From Candidatus Omnitrophota bacterium (lineage in GTDB: Bacteria; Omnitrophota; Gorgyraeia; 2-01-FULL-45-10), in NCBI GenBank assembly GCA_026387115.1, contig JAPLMI010000080.1, forward strand, positions 1 to 6,202: a stretch of 6,202 nucleotides of DNA, in the 5' to 3' direction. Under the pieces are notes generated by a model. The model was not told where the DNA came from. It searched no databases and worked only from the letters and a program-made list of their open reading frames with translations. This document shows positions 6,190 to 6,202 of this stretch, piece after piece; the first letter of the stretch is position 1; every line of letters starts with the position of its first letter. The position numbers and the translations under genes were made by a program.

Positions 6190-6202
6190 GCATGAGAATA
6201 GG
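6186..6202 (+). CDS. ispF: Start of probable ispF (MECDP synthase), cut by the window edge
   Basis: Only five full codons and part of a sixth are visible, reading MSMRI followed by a GG that starts a Gly codon. IspF proteins typically begin with an M-R-I-G-like segment leading to the metal-binding DVH motif, which would lie just beyond the edge. An ATGA overlap with ispD, a good GGAGG site and the very common ispD-ispF order all support the call. IspF cyclises the phosphorylated product two steps after IspD. The alternative is some other gene that happens to begin this way; so few residues cannot exclude that. Confidence 0.6.

Overview
The window reads as a compact stretch of chromosome from a diderm (Gram-negative-type) bacterium. 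All genes are on the + strand and are packed end to end: the gaps are 0 to 7 bases, or 1 to 4 base overlaps, except for one 82-base spacer. A full MlaE-MlaF-MlaD lipid-transport core implies an outer membrane. Heavy ATA/AGG codon use, a ClpC-type Clp ATPase and a YacL-type PIN/TRAM protein next to ispD suggest a deep-branching or candidate-phylum diderm, with Omnitrophota as my best guess. That placement is inferred from style and gene content, not from a marker tree.

Layout: (1) 1-737, the 3' end of a ClpC/ClpA-type AAA+ unfoldase gene (second ATPase module and C-terminal domain). (2) 741-2201, a 486-residue membrane-anchored protein rich in predicted beta strand that looks like a short AsmA/TamB-type envelope protein. 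(3) 2209-3000 mlaE (permease), 3008-3781 mlaF (ATPase) and 3781-4395 mlaD (MCE-domain substrate-binding subunit). (4) 4396-4477, the only real intergenic spacer, with two back-to-back inverted repeats; the first is followed by a T-rich stretch and may be a terminator or a dispersed palindromic repeat. (5) 4478-5509, a membrane PIN-TRAM protein of the YacL type. (6) 5506-6189, ispD of the MEP isoprenoid pathway. (7) From 6186 to the window end, the first six codons of what is very probably ispF.

How the genes fit together: MlaE, MlaF and MlaD should form an inner-membrane ABC transporter that moves phospholipids between the inner membrane and the envelope. The AsmA/TamB-like protein just upstream belongs to a superfamily now linked to bulk lipid transfer across the periplasm, so the unit may combine two lipid-transfer modes. 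ClpC handles protein quality control, and IspD and IspF make isoprenoid precursors. The order clpC ... yacL-ispD-ispF recalls the Firmicutes order clpC-radA-disA-yacL-ispD-ispF, with the lipid-transport genes where radA-disA would be. I saw no tRNA, rRNA, CRISPR array, insertion sequence or phage gene. Nothing here is clearly a new system; the points most worth checking are the AsmA-like/Mla pairing and the paired hairpins at 4403-4462.
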